From Candidatus Scybalocola fimicaballi (GTDB lineage: Bacteria; Bacteroidota; Bacteroidia; Bacteroidales; Paludibacteraceae): a DNA stretch of 13,641 nucleotides. The stretch is taken from positions 1-13,641 of the forward strand of contig DCIP01000190.1 of NCBI GenBank assembly GCA_002317115.1, given 5' to 3'. Position numbers and translations under genes: made by a program. Of this stretch, positions 12,967 to 13,641 are shown piece by piece (position 1 is the stretch's first letter; each line of letters begins with the position of its first letter). Under the pieces are notes generated by a model that worked only from the letters and a program-made list of their open reading frames with translations, made no database searches and had not been told where the DNA came from.

Positions 12967-13536
12967 ATGACAAAAAGATATTTTTTGATAGTATTAACTT
13001 TAATATATGTTTGCGTGGGCCTATATGTATGTTTTACTCCTGGATATACATATAAAGCCACACGGCTTTTTTATAAACATAATATAGAGAAAATTGAGGA
13101 TTATATTGCATATAAGGAATCGAACGGATTCCCTAAATGTAATGATGTTGTTATAATTACTTTGCCCGATGAACGTATTGAAATATGTAGAATGAATCAA
13201 GAAAATATTTTTTGTAGTTTTCACGATACAACCAACATAGAGTATAGAAACACACTGAATCATTTAGGGGTTACACAAGTTCAACTGAACACTTTGATTT
13301 CCAAGTTAAAAAATATAGGAGTAAATGGTGTGTATATAACTAGAACAAGTAATCATTTTCTTCTTTCTCACGGAATTACTTATAGGGTTGTTAGTGAAAA
13401 AGATAAGGCATACCATCCATTGGATAATTCAGAAATAGGATCAAGAATGGAGATTATAGACGAAGTTCGTTGTAATTCATATTCTTTTTTGTGGTTACTC
13501 TTGTATCCGTACACCAACGCATTGAATCTAAATTAA
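12967..13536 (+). CDS. Membrane-anchored hypothetical protein, 189 aa
   Basis: I do not recognise this family. An N-terminal hydrophobic segment (YFLIVLTLIYVCVGLYVCF, about residues 5-23) after MTKR makes a signal anchor or uncleaved signal, followed by a roughly 150-residue soluble domain, probably outside the cytoplasm. The domain mixes beta-like segments (NDVVIITLPDERIEICRM, NGVYITRTSNHFLLSHGITYRVV) with a helix (TQVQLNTLISKLKNIG). A second hydrophobic patch (YSFLWLLLYPYTNAL) is near the C-terminus, so a second membrane contact is possible. Codon use is AT-rich like the other unknowns here. A second membrane protein gene begins 9 bases after the stop, so the two are likely co-transcribed and may work together. 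No promoter consensus was found in the preceding 100 bases. Confidence 0.7.
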   Translation: MTKRYFLIVLTLIYVCVGLYVCFTPGYTYKATRLFYKHNIEKIEDYIAYKESNGFPKCNDVVIITLPDERIEICRMNQENIFCSFHDTTNIEYRNTLNHLGVTQVQLNTLISKLKNIGVNGVYITRTSNHFLLSHGITYRVVSEKDKAYHPLDNSEIGSRMEIIDEVRCNSYSFLWLLLYPYTNALNLN

Positions 13537-13545
13537 AAGAAGCGC

Positions 13546-13641
13546 ATGAAGAAAGAGTTATTCCGAAAAAAAGTGAAAAGTATTCCTCGTTACATTGTAT
13601 TGTTAATTCTATTCTATTTAATAGAACTTACTATAACATTA
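13546..13641 (+). CDS. Small membrane protein, 3' end outside window
   Basis: ATG 13546 starts 9 bases after the preceding stop codon and the frame stays open for 32 codons to the window edge. The N-terminus is basic (MKKELFRKKVKSIPR), followed by a hydrophobic helix (YIVLLILFYLIELTITL), consistent with a cytoplasm-inside membrane anchor. The close spacing and shared topology suggest an operon with the previous gene. Family and length cannot be judged from this fragment. Confidence 0.5.
   Translation, partial: MKKELFRKKVKSIPRYIVLLILFYLIELTITL

Overview
The window looks like a Bacteroidales chromosome (Bacteroidota; a Prevotella/Bacteroides-type genome). The evidence is gene content (a Tgt plus LptF/G-type permease pair, a propionyl/methylmalonyl-CoA-type carboxyltransferase, an M3 peptidase with a signal peptide), several promoters of the Bacteroidota form TTTG-N19-TAnnTTTG, and A-rich start regions without clear Shine-Dalgarno sites. 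No rRNA, tRNA or CRISPR array was seen.

Layout. Positions 3-1524 hold two tandem M14-type succinylglutamate desuccinylase/aspartoacylase paralogues. The first is cut by the window edge but keeps catalytic residues; the second has lost them. A strong terminator follows, then the C-terminal relic of an outer-membrane beta-barrel gene, then a cytoplasmic FKBP-type prolyl isomerase. Positions 2654-3660 form a compact accessory unit: a textbook Bacteroidota promoter, a roughly 50-nt structured RNA ending in a GC stem plus eight T, and an AbiF/AbiD-type HEPN protein. This fits an RNA-regulated abortive-infection or toxin-antitoxin module and is the best candidate for a defence system here. Positions 3730-7886 carry housekeeping genes in one direction: tgt, an LptF/G-family permease, a biotin-dependent carboxyltransferase and its biotin carrier. 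A secreted M3 dipeptidyl carboxypeptidase (7944-10052) and an exported WG-repeat protein (10287-11723) follow. From about 11735 the sequence becomes AT-rich and accessory: an IS66 transposase relic, an exported protein of unknown function, a 560-base stretch with no convincing gene, and a pair of small membrane-anchored unknowns, the last cut by the window edge.

A second layer of structure runs through the window. Four short hairpins (2607, 6758, 7900, 10085) all have a GTAG tetranucleotide at the foot and a GTAGRGRCG signature, the layout known for REP elements mobilised by RAYT (TnpA-REP) transposases. One lies in frame inside the carboxyltransferase gene and one doubles as a terminator. 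A different, perfect 42-bp palindrome lies in frame inside the adjacent biotin-carrier gene. Palindromes therefore appear to supply linker peptides in two neighbouring subunits of one enzyme.
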